Shown here: positions 45,304 through 54,865 of the stretch, piece by piece
How the letters are laid out: each line of letters starts with the position of its first letter
How positions within the stretch are numbered: position 1 is the stretch's first letter
Assembly (NCBI RefSeq): GCF_026914185.1
Contig: NC_070567.1
Coordinates: 3,436,001 to 3,500,000 of the forward strand
Length of the DNA stretch: 64,000 bases
Direction of reading: 5' to 3'
Source of the DNA: Puccinia triticina
Lineage: Eukaryota; Basidiomycota; Pucciniomycetes; Pucciniales; Pucciniaceae
Translations under genes and position numbers: made by a program
The notes under the pieces: generated by a model
Seen by the model: the letters and a program-made list of their open reading frames with translations, nothing else
Databases searched by the model: none
Told to the model about the DNA's origin: nothing

Positions 45304-46518
45304 GTTATATCAACGGTAAAGTTGACCGAGTCGGGCAGGAGGGTGCATTCGTGGCGCGGGCGAGTCAGCTGATTGATTCACTAATGTCGAAAAAAGTACA
45401 ACAAAATGTGTCAGCTGCGAAGGGGCGGTGATGTGGGCTGAGAAGTGACGACGGGGCCAGGAGCAAAGGGTGCGAAGCTTCCAACTGTGGTTATGGAGAC
45501 ACGTGCGGGGTGAGAATGACCATGTGTTTTGGGGTGTGTTGGAAGATTTGCAGTTACGCGCAACGACCAATGAAAGGAAACCCCTTGGGTTAAACCGTTG
45601 CTCAAGGGGCAGCTCATGACGATAATCTATGTGTCATCTTCAAAGCGTCGAATGGAAAGGTCGGGGAGAGGCTGAAACCCCTTGGGCGGGCGGATGGTGC
45701 GGTTGCCGAACAAAAAGGTCGGAGGGAGGCTGAAACCAATGGAACGGGCGAATGGTGTTGTTTCATTGTGATCGTGTCTTGCACTAAGTAGGGACGTGGC
45801 GCAACTTGTTCCCAACGGGTCGAGTGGTTGTTTCGCAAAGGGGGGACCAAAGAGATTTGTTTCGTCATGTCCAAATCAGGATTTCGGTTGAGCACCTGGG
45901 GTTGTGAAGCCGGCAAAGGAAGATAAAGAGTCAGCATCTCGGCGCCATTCAACTTTCCCCAGGTCAAACTTACCATTCACATTTGTGAAGCCTGAGTTTG
46001 ACCTCCCCTCCCGACCTTGCACTTGCTTGGCGCAGAGGGTTATAATTTAAAATGTTTACCCGTCGCACTTGCGCGGGTTGGACAACCCGTCTGCGCCACT
46101 GCGCTTGCAGTGGACCGGGGGTATTAACATCTTGAAAGTTTCCCCACACATTTGTGAAGGCTGAACAAAAATCTAAGTTTATTAAATAAAATGTTTACTG
46201 AAATTATTTGGTTCCCCTGTCGCATTTGCGCAGGTTGAGCTTTTTTTTGACCTTGCGCTGGCCGCCACACTTGCTGGGCGTGGCACACCGTTAAGCCCCT
46301 TTTACACCATTCGCCCCCCTCCGTCCCCTTGCACTTGCAACAGGCCGAGGGGGATGACCCCGGTCCCTTTTCATTCATGATTCATGAATTGGGGGATCAG
46401 TCCGAGGCATTTATGTTCGGGGACTTTAAATTTAATTTTCAGGCAGTCAAGTCAAACATACTCCTGTCTGAAAATGTGCGAAATGTGGGAAAACAGTGTA
46501 TGGCAGAAATGCCTGCTC
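45304..46518. other. Gene-free interval
   Basis: Tandem-like copies of GGAGAGGCTGAAACCCCTTGG and GGAGGGAGGCTGAAACCAAT lie near 45660-45740. CGCATTTGCGCAGG/CGCACTTGCGCGGG words recur at 46050-46330. No gene is supported. Confidence 0.35.
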
Positions 46519-46800
46519 TGTTGAGGTTACTATACCGTTGTCTAGTTCACTCTCTAGTTGTCCGCTTCGATCTCTTTCCTTCTCATGTCACATACATGTC
46601 ACACGGTCTCTCTCTTGTATTTAACCTGAGGGTGCAGCAGTCGGAAGGCCTTTCCTTATCCTTCCACACACACTCATCACCTCGTGTCTGCTCCCTCAGG
46701 TATGTAGTTCTCTCTCTTTCTTCTCTTTTTCTCTCATGAAATCCTAATCCTTCCACACACACTCATCACCTCGTGTCTGCTCCCTCAGTCCATCTCAACA
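46519..46800 (+). repeat. 5' LTR of intact copia element
   Basis: 282 bp; begins TGTTGA, ends TCAACA (6-bp inverted repeat). TATTTAA near 46619 is a TATA-like box. Contains a 42-bp direct repeat (46658-46699 and 46747-46788). Confidence 0.95.
46700..46788 (+). other. Predicted spliceosomal intron in the LTR
   Basis: The donor CAG|GTATGT follows the first 42-bp repeat; a branch site CTAAT (46744-46748) lies 41 bases before the acceptor CTCCCTCAG at the end of the second copy, after a pyrimidine-rich tract. It lies downstream of the TATA-like box, so it would sit in the leader RNA. The 3' LTR has the equivalent at 51651-51754 (104 bp). Confidence 0.5.
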
Positions 46801-46816
46801 GGTTATAAGCCCAGTT
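46801..46816 (+). other. Possible primer binding site
   Basis: GGTTATAAGCCCAG directly follows the LTR and loosely resembles copia primer sites. The matching tRNA was not identified. Confidence 0.4.
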
Positions 46817-46938
46817 GCACTCGGCGAGCGCAATCAGTCCAGCACGTAAAACTCATTGGACTCAGTGTGTTACATCAAATCACAAGGATCAACCCAACCC
46901 TCTTCTTCGTTCTAACATACGAAACGAACTCGGCCACC

Positions 46939-49900
46939 ATGGCCGAACCAGCTCAACATAACATCCCAGACTCGTCAGACAACTCGTCTCTTCGAGTTAC
47001 AGGAATCCCTCAACTTCAGGCCCCGGAAGCCGACTCCAACTATCTCAAATGGAGATTTGTTGTCAAAGTCCACCTGAACTCTATCAATCTCGGATATCTC
47101 CTCAAGGAAGTCAAACCCGAGGACCGTACCGCCAAATGGACCAAGGACAACGCTGATGTCTGCTCGTTCATTGTCCGCACCATCCATCAAGACAACCTCC
47201 GTCTTATTCAAGCATTTCCCGACGACGCAAAAGGCATGTGGGATGCCCTTAACAAGGCTCATCTGGACTCCACCGCGGGGGGCCGGATCTACTGGCTCCG
47301 CAAGCTAGTCCTTCTTCGTCTATCTGGGGACGATATCGAATCTCATATCAAGGAGATGGCAACATGCGCCGAGCGGCTCAACTCTCTTATCACCGCGGCG
47401 AAACCTCTCACAATCGACGACATTCACGCGGCCGCTCTCTTGGGTTCACTCTCCGTTGACTGGTTACATTGTGTTTCCGCCATGATGAACGAGGAGAATG
47501 TCACGTCGGCTCGCATTGTCTCGGCTCTTAAGGCGGAGTCCCTTCGTCGTAAGGCTCGAATCAAAGGCGATGGTTCTATCTCGGTCTCCCAAACAAGGAC
47601 TGCCTCGGGCACTAGAACTCGTCTTCTGTTCGATGACTCACTTTTCTGCTCCTACTGCCGCATCAAAGGCCATGACCTTTCCGCATGCAAGTCTGCCGCC
47701 CGCGTTCTGAACAATCACCAGTCCAGACGCCAGGATAATGACTCTAAAAACCGCAGTAGTTCTGAGAAGGGTTCCAACCGACGCAAGGGGGCTAGTCGCT
47801 CCTCATCCAACCGCGGCCGTCATTCCCCCAAGCCTGCCGCCAAGGCAGGTCTCACCACGGTCGTCGAACTGGGTAGTGACTTCGGTGACGAGTCAGAGTT
47901 TTCTGGGTCGGAATACGCCGGGAACGTCACCGAAGTTACTCCTTTCGCATCCGCCTTGACTACCTCCATCAATGCTAACATTGACTCTGGCTGTTCTATG
48001 AGCATGACTCCAAACATTGAGGACGTCACCCACATCAAAGCCGCCTCCACCCCGGTTCGCTTAGCTGACCACTCCACCGTTTTGGCCACGCACAAAGGCC
48101 TCTCGACCCTCCCGCTCACCGTTTCCAAAGCTGTGAAAACTCTGGTCGTGCCAGACCTTCACGAGCCACTTCTCTCAGTCGCCGCCATGTGTGATGCGTC
48201 TCTCCGACTGGTGTTCACCCCCACTTCGTGCGACATCTACTCCGCCGCTGATTTTGAGGACACCGGTTCCGTCGTGGGACGAGGTTACCGCAAGGGAAAC
48301 CTTTTCTATCTCCCTTCCCCCGAGGTGACGTCCAGGATTACTTCCTTGGCTTCGTCACATCTGGCTGACAACTCTCTACTTGGGTACCACATTCGGCTGT
48401 CCCATATAGGTCTCAAACCTCTAAAGAGACTCCTACGCTTGAACAACATCAAACCGACACTCGCGAACGAGATGGATGTCCAAAAGTGTCCGGTCTGCAT
48501 TCAATCTAAGATGCATCGCTGCCCGTTTTCTTCCCGGCTACAATATCGCTCTACTTCTCCTGGCTCTTTAATCCATTCGGATGTTGGTTCATTTGAACTC
48601 CTGTCTCGAGAAGGCTACAAATACTTTGTCACCTTTATCGACGATTTTTCTAAATTCCTATGTGTCTTCCCGATGAAATGCAAGAGTGAAGTTTTCCGCT
48701 GCTTTAAACTGTTCAAAGTGTCCTTTGAGAAAACCGGTTCCCGTAAAATCCTCTTGCTCCGCTCAGATAATGGCGGTGAATACGTGTCAAAAGCATTTGA
48801 GACTTTTCTTCTTGACTCTGGCATCAAGCATGAACCTGGACCCCCCCACTCTCCGGAATTGAATGGAGTGGCTGAGCGGGCAAATCGAACGATTGGGAAT
48901 CTCATCCGATGTTCTCTTCTGGGCTCCAAACTGCCTAAATCTTTTTGGGTCGACGCGCTTCGTCACTTTCTTCACTCTTTCAACTCTATTCCTCTCCATT
49001 CCCCCGCAGGATTTCTCTCTCCCAACTCTGTTCTTGGAGAGGACTCAATTCCTCTTCAGGATGTTCACCCTTTCGGATGCCTGGCTTGGTATAAGGTTCC
49101 CAAGGCAAACAGAAGAAAGCTGGATAATAAGGGCCGCTCCGCCCTCTTTCTTTCCTACCTTTCGGACGGAAACGGTTTTCGTCTCTGGGATCTGCAATCT
49201 CGCAAGGTGATCAAGTCCAGGGATGTCCTCTTTGATCACTCGGTTTTTCCATACGACGTCCAGCTTGTTGGCCCTACTCCAATGGTCGAAGTTGAGCTTC
49301 CGTGGCCATCTGTTTCCCTCGCCCCTCCTCCGCCTTTGCCTTCCGCTCTTCTTCCTTTTCCCTCTTCCAATTCTACTCCCTCCGCGCCTGACGATAGACC
49401 TTCAATCTTGGATTCTCCCCCGCTGAACGTTACTCTTCAACCGCGCTTCGATAGAAAACTCACGGCTTCTATTCACGCCCCTTTGAACCAACACCGCCAA
49501 CGACCATCGCCATCTTCCTCCCCATCCGATATGTCAGTCGTGTCCAATGGTAAGTCAGCCCCTTCGCCGGTTCAACTTCCATCCCCTTTTCTCCGCCCTG
49601 CATCCCCTCCGTCCTTTCTTCCCTCTCCGCCACCGGCGCCACTCTCTCTTCCCGATAACCCAATGGCTCGCTCACTTGCTCCGCCACCTCAGGGCGATTC
49701 TCCGCCACCTCAGGACAATTCCCCGGATCCGGCATCCCTGCCTCTTCCTCCCTCTCCACCAGCTGCTGTTTCACCTCCGCCGGTGAGGCGTTCTAACCGT
49801 TCAAGGAAGGCTCCGGACCGGTTAGGACACTGGTCAAAACACACCACCACATCTGGCGACGTCGACACACCCAAAACCTGGCGTCAACTTCAACGCTCTC

Positions 49901-51402
49901 CAAACAGAGATCAATGGCTGAAGGCGGCTAACGAAGAATTCTCGTCACTTTTGGGTATGGAGACCTGGCAGCTTGTTCCCCGGCCGGACAAGCGGAAGAT
50001 TATCAAATCAAAATGGGTATTTAAGGTTAAACGTCGCCCTGACAAGACGATTCAAAAACTGAAGGCCCGGCTTGTTGCGATGGGATATTCCCAAGTGAAA
50101 GGGCTGGACTACAACGAGGTCTTCTCTCCCACTTTGCGGATGGAGACTTTACGGCTGATCTGCAGTCTTCTGGCCGTACGTAAATGGAAAGGCAGACAGG
50201 TCGATTTCACCACGGCTTTTCTAAACGGTCGGCTGGACAAACCTATATACATGGAGCAACCGGTGGGCTTCGAAGATTCTGTGCACCCAGACTATGTCTG
50301 TGAGGTTTCTCGTTCACTCTATGGACTTAAACAATCCCCTCGCCAGTGGAATCAGGAGCTTCACACTGCGCTCTTGGATCTTGGGCTCCGCCAATCTCAA
50401 TATGATCCTACCCTGTATTTTCGGCTACAATCTGAAAAACTCGTTGCGGCTGTCACAGTTCATGTGGATGATCTCACTATTGTTGGCAAACCCGCTTACG
50501 TAGATTCCCTCATTTCTTCTCTTGGCTCTCGTTTCAAAATTGGTGCCGATGAGGAACTGCATCACTTTCTATCAATAAAAATCACCCGTGACATCAAAAA
50601 CCGCCTCCTGTACATGTCTCAAGAACACTACATCGAGGATCTAGTTCCCCGCTTCCTTTCCGGTACCCCCATCTCTGTTTCAACTCCTACCGACAGTTTC
50701 TTCAAAGATCTGCGCAAACGGAGGTCCGGTGATCCTGCTTCCCCGGGTCCGTACAATCAATTGATTGGTTCTCTCCTATGGGTCGCCCAATGTACTTGTC
50801 CAGATATTTCATTTGCGGTAAACAAACTTTCTCAATTTCTCAAGGACCCTTCGGAAGCACATTGGTCGGCGGCGGTTCGGGTGCTCAACTACCTGGTCAC
50901 AACTAAGCATCTCCGTCTTCGGTTGGGGGGCTCTCTGACCTGTAGCGGTTTTTCTGATGCCGATTGGGCGGAGGACCGCGAGGACCGTCGTTCTACCTCG
51001 GCCTACACGTACAGACTCGGCGACGGGGCGATTTCCTGGAAGTCGCGGAAGCAGGCGACAGTCTCTCTCTCTAGCACCGAGGCAGAGTACAAAGCCCTTT
51101 CTGACTCATGCAAAGAGGGTCTCTGGCTCCGGAATGTCTTGACTGAACTTCGCCTTCGCCCTCGACACGCTCTGCCGCTCCACGTTGATAATGAAGGTGC
51201 GGAGGCTCTGGCCAACAACCCTGAACACCACTCTCGCACAAAGCACATTGATGCGCGGTATCATTTCGTCCGTGAATGCGTCAGGGACGAGAAAGTCAAG
51301 ATTCTAAATGTCTCCACTCACGACATGCTCGCCGACATGCTCACCAAGCCCTTGACCAGGGTTCTTCTGGAGAAACACCGGCAAATGTTTGGAGTAGTTT
51401 GA
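46939..51402 (+). CDS. Ty1/copia Gag-Pol polyprotein
   Basis: 1,487 residues from ATG 46939, chosen over the upstream in-frame start because of its strong GCCACCATGG context. Order along the protein: Gag (about 25-230); CCHC knuckle CSYCRIKGHDLSAC (about 236-250); protease NIDSGCSMSMTP (about 346); GAG-pre-integrase finger (HIRLSHIG...CPVCIQSK, about 480-530); integrase D-D-E in HSDVGSF, RSDNGGEY and NGVAERANR (about 545, 608, 645); a Pro/Ser-rich spacer (about 785-970); reverse transcriptase with FKVKRRPDKTIQKLKARLVA and the catalytic HVDD (about 1174); RNase H with SDADWAEDREDRRST and STEAEYKAL (about 1335-1400). The order integrase before RT defines the copia class. No stop, frameshift or missing catalytic residue is seen. 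Confidence 0.95.
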   Translation: MAEPAQHNIPDSSDNSSLRVTGIPQLQAPEADSNYLKWRFVVKVHLNSINLGYLLKEVKPEDRTAKWTKDNADVCSFIVRTIHQDNLRLIQAFPDDAKGMWDALNKAHLDSTAGGRIYWLRKLVLLRLSGDDIESHIKEMATCAERLNSLITAAKPLTIDDIHAAALLGSLSVDWLHCVSAMMNEENVTSARIVSALKAESLRRKARIKGDGSISVSQTRTASGTRTRLLFDDSLFCSYCRIKGHDLSACKSAARVLNNHQSRRQDNDSKNRSSSEKGSNRRKGASRSSSNRGRHSPKPAAKAGLTTVVELGSDFGDESEFSGSEYAGNVTEVTPFASALTTSINANIDSGCSMSMTPNIEDVTHIKAASTPVRLADHSTVLATHKGLSTLPLTVSKAVKTLVVPDLHEPLLSVAAMCDASLRLVFTPTSCDIYSAADFEDTGSVVGRGYRKGNLFYLPSPEVTSRITSLASSHLADNSLLGYHIRLSHIGLKPLKRLLRLNNIKPTLANEMDVQKCPVCIQSKMHRCPFSSRLQYRSTSPGSLIHSDVGSFELLSREGYKYFVTFIDDFSKFLCVFPMKCKSEVFRCFKLFKVSFEKTGSRKILLLRSDNGGEYVSKAFETFLLDSGIKHEPGPPHSPELNGVAERANRTIGNLIRCSLLGSKLPKSFWVDALRHFLHSFNSIPLHSPAGFLSPNSVLGEDSIPLQDVHPFGCLAWYKVPKANRRKLDNKGRSALFLSYLSDGNGFRLWDLQSRKVIKSRDVLFDHSVFPYDVQLVGPTPMVEVELPWPSVSLAPPPPLPSALLPFPSSNSTPSAPDDRPSILDSPPLNVTLQPRFDRKLTASIHAPLNQHRQRPSPSSSPSDMSVVSNGKSAPSPVQLPSPFLRPASPPSFLPSPPPAPLSLPDNPMARSLAPPPQGDSPPPQDNSPDPASLPLPPSPPAAVSPPPVRRSNRSRKAPDRLGHWSKHTTTSGDVDTPKTWRQLQRSPNRDQWLKAANEEFSSLLGMETWQLVPRPDKRKIIKSKWVFKVKRRPDKTIQKLKARLVAMGYSQVKGLDYNEVFSPTLRMETLRLICSLLAVRKWKGRQVDFTTAFLNGRLDKPIYMEQPVGFEDSVHPDYVCEVSRSLYGLKQSPRQWNQELHTALLDLGLRQSQYDPTLYFRLQSEKLVAAVTVHVDDLTIVGKPAYVDSLISSLGSRFKIGADEELHHFLSIKITRDIKNRLLYMSQEHYIEDLVPRFLSGTPISVSTPTDSFFKDLRKRRSGDPASPGPYNQLIGSLLWVAQCTCPDISFAVNKLSQFLKDPSEAHWSAAVRVLNYLVTTKHLRLRLGGSLTCSGFSDADWAEDREDRRSTSAYTYRLGDGAISWKSRKQATVSLSSTEAEYKALSDSCKEGLWLRNVLTELRLRPRHALPLHVDNEGAEALANNPEHHSRTKHIDARYHFVRECVRDEKVKILNVSTHDMLADMLTKPLTRVLLEKHRQMFGVV

Positions 51403-51460
51403 TTTTCTTTACAGTAGTTTTCCGTGTTCTCTTTTCTTTTCTTTTGTTAGTGTTCTCAGC

Positions 51461-51469
51461 GAGGGGGGG
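51461..51469 (+). other. Polypurine tract of copia element
   Basis: GAGGGGGGG immediately precedes the 3' LTR (TGTTGA), the site of plus-strand priming. Confidence 0.85.
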
Positions 51470-51766
51470 TGTTGAGGTTACTATACCGTTGTCTAGTTCA
51501 CTCTCTAGTTGTCCGCTTCGATCTCTTTCCTTCTCATGTCACATACATGTCACACGGTCTCTCTCTTGTATTTAACCTGAGGGTGCAGCAGTCGGAAGGC
51601 CTTTCCTTATCCTTCCACACACACTCATCACCTCGTGTCTGCTCCCTCAGGTATGTAGTTCTCTCTCTTTCTTCTCTCTTTCTTTCTTCTCTTTTTCTCT
51701 CATGAAATCCTAATCCTTCCACACACACTCATCACCTCGTGTCTGCTCCCTCAGTCCATCTCAACA
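51470..51766 (+). repeat. 3' LTR of intact copia element
   Basis: 297 bp; same as the 5' LTR except for an extra 15 bp in a CTTTCTT-rich tract within the predicted intron. Confidence 0.95.
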
Positions 51767-51771
51767 TGCTC

Positions 51772-52780
51772 TGACAGGCCCCTTTTGGGGCCTTTTGTGA
51801 AAGGGTTAGGGGAAACCCATGATCCAAATTTCCACGAAAGTGTGGATTTAATAAACTTAGATACACTCCTTTATATACATAGTATGACATCATCTACACT
51901 GTTTCTGCAGCCTCAGACTTTGTGTATACACTAATTACCCCTGTATGACAGCTCATGCAGTCTACTGTCACCTCATGCATGCGTTAGAATGTTCTGTTGT
52001 ATATTCTGACATCATGTATGCACCCCTGGCATATTTAGAATGTTCTGTGGTATATTCTGACACCATCCATGCACCCCTGAGGGGTTATGACATCATTTGT
52101 ATCTACTCCCACCAGCAAAAATCCCTCACCCTGTTGTCTAGATCAGCTGAAACCCTAACCCACAAGCCCCTTTGGGGCTCAACTTTTGTCTATAAAAGGA
52201 GCTCTCTCCACCCCCAGTGGCCTGCTCCCCAGTTCCTCACCCAGAACTCACAACTCACCCAACACTCATCCACACTCAAATCCTAAAACCCTTATAACAA
52301 TAAATCAACCCTTATAACAACAATTCAAACCTTATAAAAAAGTAATTAAAACACTTACACGTTGCCAGTCAAACAGATTTCATCTGGAACAGACCAGACA
52401 TATCACTTAATAAAACTTGCCAAGCTGAGCTTGGTGGGTCTTGTTGACTGATAACAGAAGGGCAGAGCTTGCAACTCCATCATACCCTTCACCATTCAGA
52501 AAAAGGGTTTCATTACCACTTTTGAGTCTTACAGCGGACCGCTGCAACCTGGAGGGTCCCCGGCGTCACCACTCCACATAGAGAGGGACTTAGCTAAGTT
52601 AGCATTGGGATCCGCCAACACTTACCTTGAAGGTAGTTTGTTGTGCGTGATCTGAGTTTGCTCTGCGCCAATTGCTGAAGAGGCTGTTTGGAGTGGAGAA
52701 GTCACCTTGAAGCTTCTATTTCTGCCTGGGGCACATATGCATACGCATAGTCTGGAGGAGTACACCACAGGCTGTGGCGG
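51772..52780. repeat. Repeat-derived interval with about 50-bp tandem duplication
   Basis: TTAGAATGTTCTGT-GTATATTCTGACA-CAT-ATGCACCCCTG occurs twice at 51985-52080. TCTATAAAAGG near 52190 is a TATA-like box without an associated gene. No coding region is supported. Confidence 0.5.
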
Positions 52781-53710
52781 ACGTTGATCGGACATGTATA
52801 TGGACATGTCCGCGGATGTCCAGCTCTGGCGCTGCAGGAAACATCCGCTGGATGCCACTTGCATTGCGCGATGGCGGACGTCCCGCCAGAATGCATCTGC
52901 TTGATGCAATGCAAACGTCCGTCGGATATCAGCCACTATCACCAGGTTGCTAAAATTGTAGCAGACCCAATGGTCACCTGATGCGTACGCCAACCCGGCT
53001 CAGCCCCGGGGGTCATGGGATCAGTGGGGGGGGGGGGATGTGGGAGCAGGCGTCGCACGGGAAGGGGGGATGTCATGAGCGGGGCTCGAACACCCAGCTG
53101 CCCGTCTGGGGCGAGCACCGCTGCTGGCAGGACAGGCAGTGTTGATAACCAACTGCGACATTGTGGATTTGCTGCCTTACCTCTGAACAAAGTGTATATA
53201 GGGTCGAGTTTGCAATGGCAGACCCTCTTGCCACCCAACAGGCAGCTGAACATCTTGGACTGTCAAAATCTAGACAGTCCAAGATGCAGCCATTGGCAAC
53301 TCGTTCCAAGAGTGACCGATGGTTGAACTGAGAAATTCCTTCGGTCACTCCAGCTCAGGTGTCCGATGGATGGTGAGTTATGGTGTCCATCAGACACTCT
53401 CGGAGTCTTGATCAAGAGTGTCCGATGGACAGTCTCTTGATCAAGAGTGTCCAATGGACAGTGGTTTTTGGTGTCCATCGGACACTCTGGCTGGAGTGTC
53501 CGATGGATGCTGAGCTTTGTGGACCATCAAGATGTCCATCGGACACTCTCACTTGGGAGTGTCCGCTGGACGGTGTTTTTTGATGTCCAGTGGACATTTC
53601 CGAGTGCCAAGCATCACTTGGACGCTTCCAGGAGCGTCCAAGTGATGCTCAGTGCCCCACGCGTCCGCTGGATGCCCCCCGGACATCCTCTGGACATTTC
53701 TCAGTGAGAA
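52780..53710. repeat. GTGTCCGATGGACA hairpin cluster
   Basis: GAGTGTCCGATGGACAG, GTGTCCATCGGACACTC, GTCCGCTGGACG and AACATCCGCTGGATGCC recur in both orientations, densest at 53350-53700. Same organisation as the GACCGGTCA array but a distinct core. Confidence 0.7.
53050..53150 (-). other. tRNA-like Pol III relic (possible SINE)
   Basis: On the minus strand TGTCGCAGTTGGTTATCA resembles a tRNA A box/D arm, and GTGTTCGAGCCCC about 60 bases later resembles a B box, followed by a 3' end ACATCCCC. The acceptor 5' half is lost and the T stem has mismatches, so it is a pseudogene or SINE head. Confidence 0.35.
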
Positions 53711-54161
53711 ACGTCCGCGGGATGCGGGGCATTTCCAGGAATGCGCCCTGTGGTGTAGTCACTGACCTTGCTCCCTGGTTGGGTTAGGTTTAACCTCAAA
53801 CCCTGTTTGGCGCTTTTGCGCACACTCAGAGCTCGGATCTTCACATCAACAAGTTCTTGATATCCCCTCTCAAGGTGGACCAACTTATTTTGATTGATCC
53901 CATTCTCATCAATCCTTTGGTATTCACTAATGTCAATTGCATGTACCTCAGTATTTGATTCAGAATTTACAAATTTTGTTCTATTGATACATCTGATGAT
54001 AAATAGACTAAGTTCTTCCTGGATTTCTACAATGTTGCCCTGTGTATTGTGTGGAAATATTTACTATTTCAATCTTGAAGAACTTTCAAATATTGTACTG
54101 TTAGAGATTAGGCAGCACATTTATTGCCAACATTTCAATAACTCAGAACGTAATAAAATTT

Positions 54162-54363
54162 GGGTCTTGGAAAAACGACTCCCAAGTTTTGGGAAAACGA
54201 CTCCCATACGTCCGCGCAACGGTTTTTGGACCAGCGCTTGACGTCAACCTAGACCCTTTTTTTGGGTACGGCTTTTTTGGGAGTTGTCGACCCAAAAAAA
54301 TTATTTTTTGGGAGTCGTTGACCCAAAAAAATTGTTTTTTGGGAGTCGTCCGGACTAATTTTT
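54162..54363 (+). repeat. Left terminal inverted repeat of MULE
   Basis: 202 bp starting GGGTCTTGGAAAAACGACTC. Contains CGACTCCC twice outward and GGGAGTCG twice inward (one more as GGGAGTTG). Carries one extra 31-bp unit (GACCCAAAAAAATTGTTTTT + GGGAGTCGT) compared with the right end. Confidence 0.92.
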
Positions 54364-54596
54364 ATGAATATTTTTATTATTTTTTTCTCGGGGGGTTTGG
54401 GAGTCGTTCACCCAAAACGAGTGCCCCCTGCGTTATTTCGGGAGCCGGCCGCGGGGGCCACGGAAGCCCCCAGGGAGTCGTGACGACTCCCCTTCGAGCC
54501 CCCCACCCATCACACAAGTCACACACCACAACCGCCACACCAACCGCCCGATCACCGCTCACCCGTCCACACCAACCGCCCAATCCATCAAAGAAT

Positions 54597-54783
54597 ATGA
54601 TTAACCCAGCCGCCCCCGCCGCCGTCCAGGACCAGGACTCCCAGGCCCCTGTCGCTGCCATGGAGCACGCCGGGCCCCCTATGGCCGCCGTCGAGCTCGC
54701 CGACCCCCCTGTCGCCGCCATCCAGTACGCCAAGGCCCCAGTGCCTGGCGAGCACGCCGAGGAAACCCCAGCCGCAGGGCCAG
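54597..54783 (+). CDS. MULE transposase gene, exon 1
   Basis: ATG 54597 opens an Ala/Pro-rich 62-codon exon (MINPAAPAAVQDQDSQAP...) ending at CCAG|GTAAGC. The frame joins exon 2 at phase 1 (G|CT). The open frame extends upstream through the terminal repeat, but this is the first good ATG outside it. The encoded segment is low-complexity and probably disordered. Confidence 0.65.
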
Positions 54784-54865
54784 GTAAGCTCCCTCCCCTG
54801 CCGACTCCCCCATCCAAAATGGAGGCACTGAGCCCCCAACAACCTTGTTCACACCCTCGATCCAG

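Larger units (their letters stand above)
46519..51766 (+). mobile_element. Intact Ty1/copia retrotransposon
   Basis: 5,248 bp with LTRs at 46519-46800 and 51470-51766, flanked by a perfect 5-bp target duplication TGCTC (46514-46518 and 51767-51771). The LTRs differ by one 15-bp indel and otherwise look identical. The polyprotein is open from start to stop. A purine tract GAGGGGGGG abuts the 3' LTR. All visible features fit a recently inserted, possibly active element. Confidence 0.95.
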
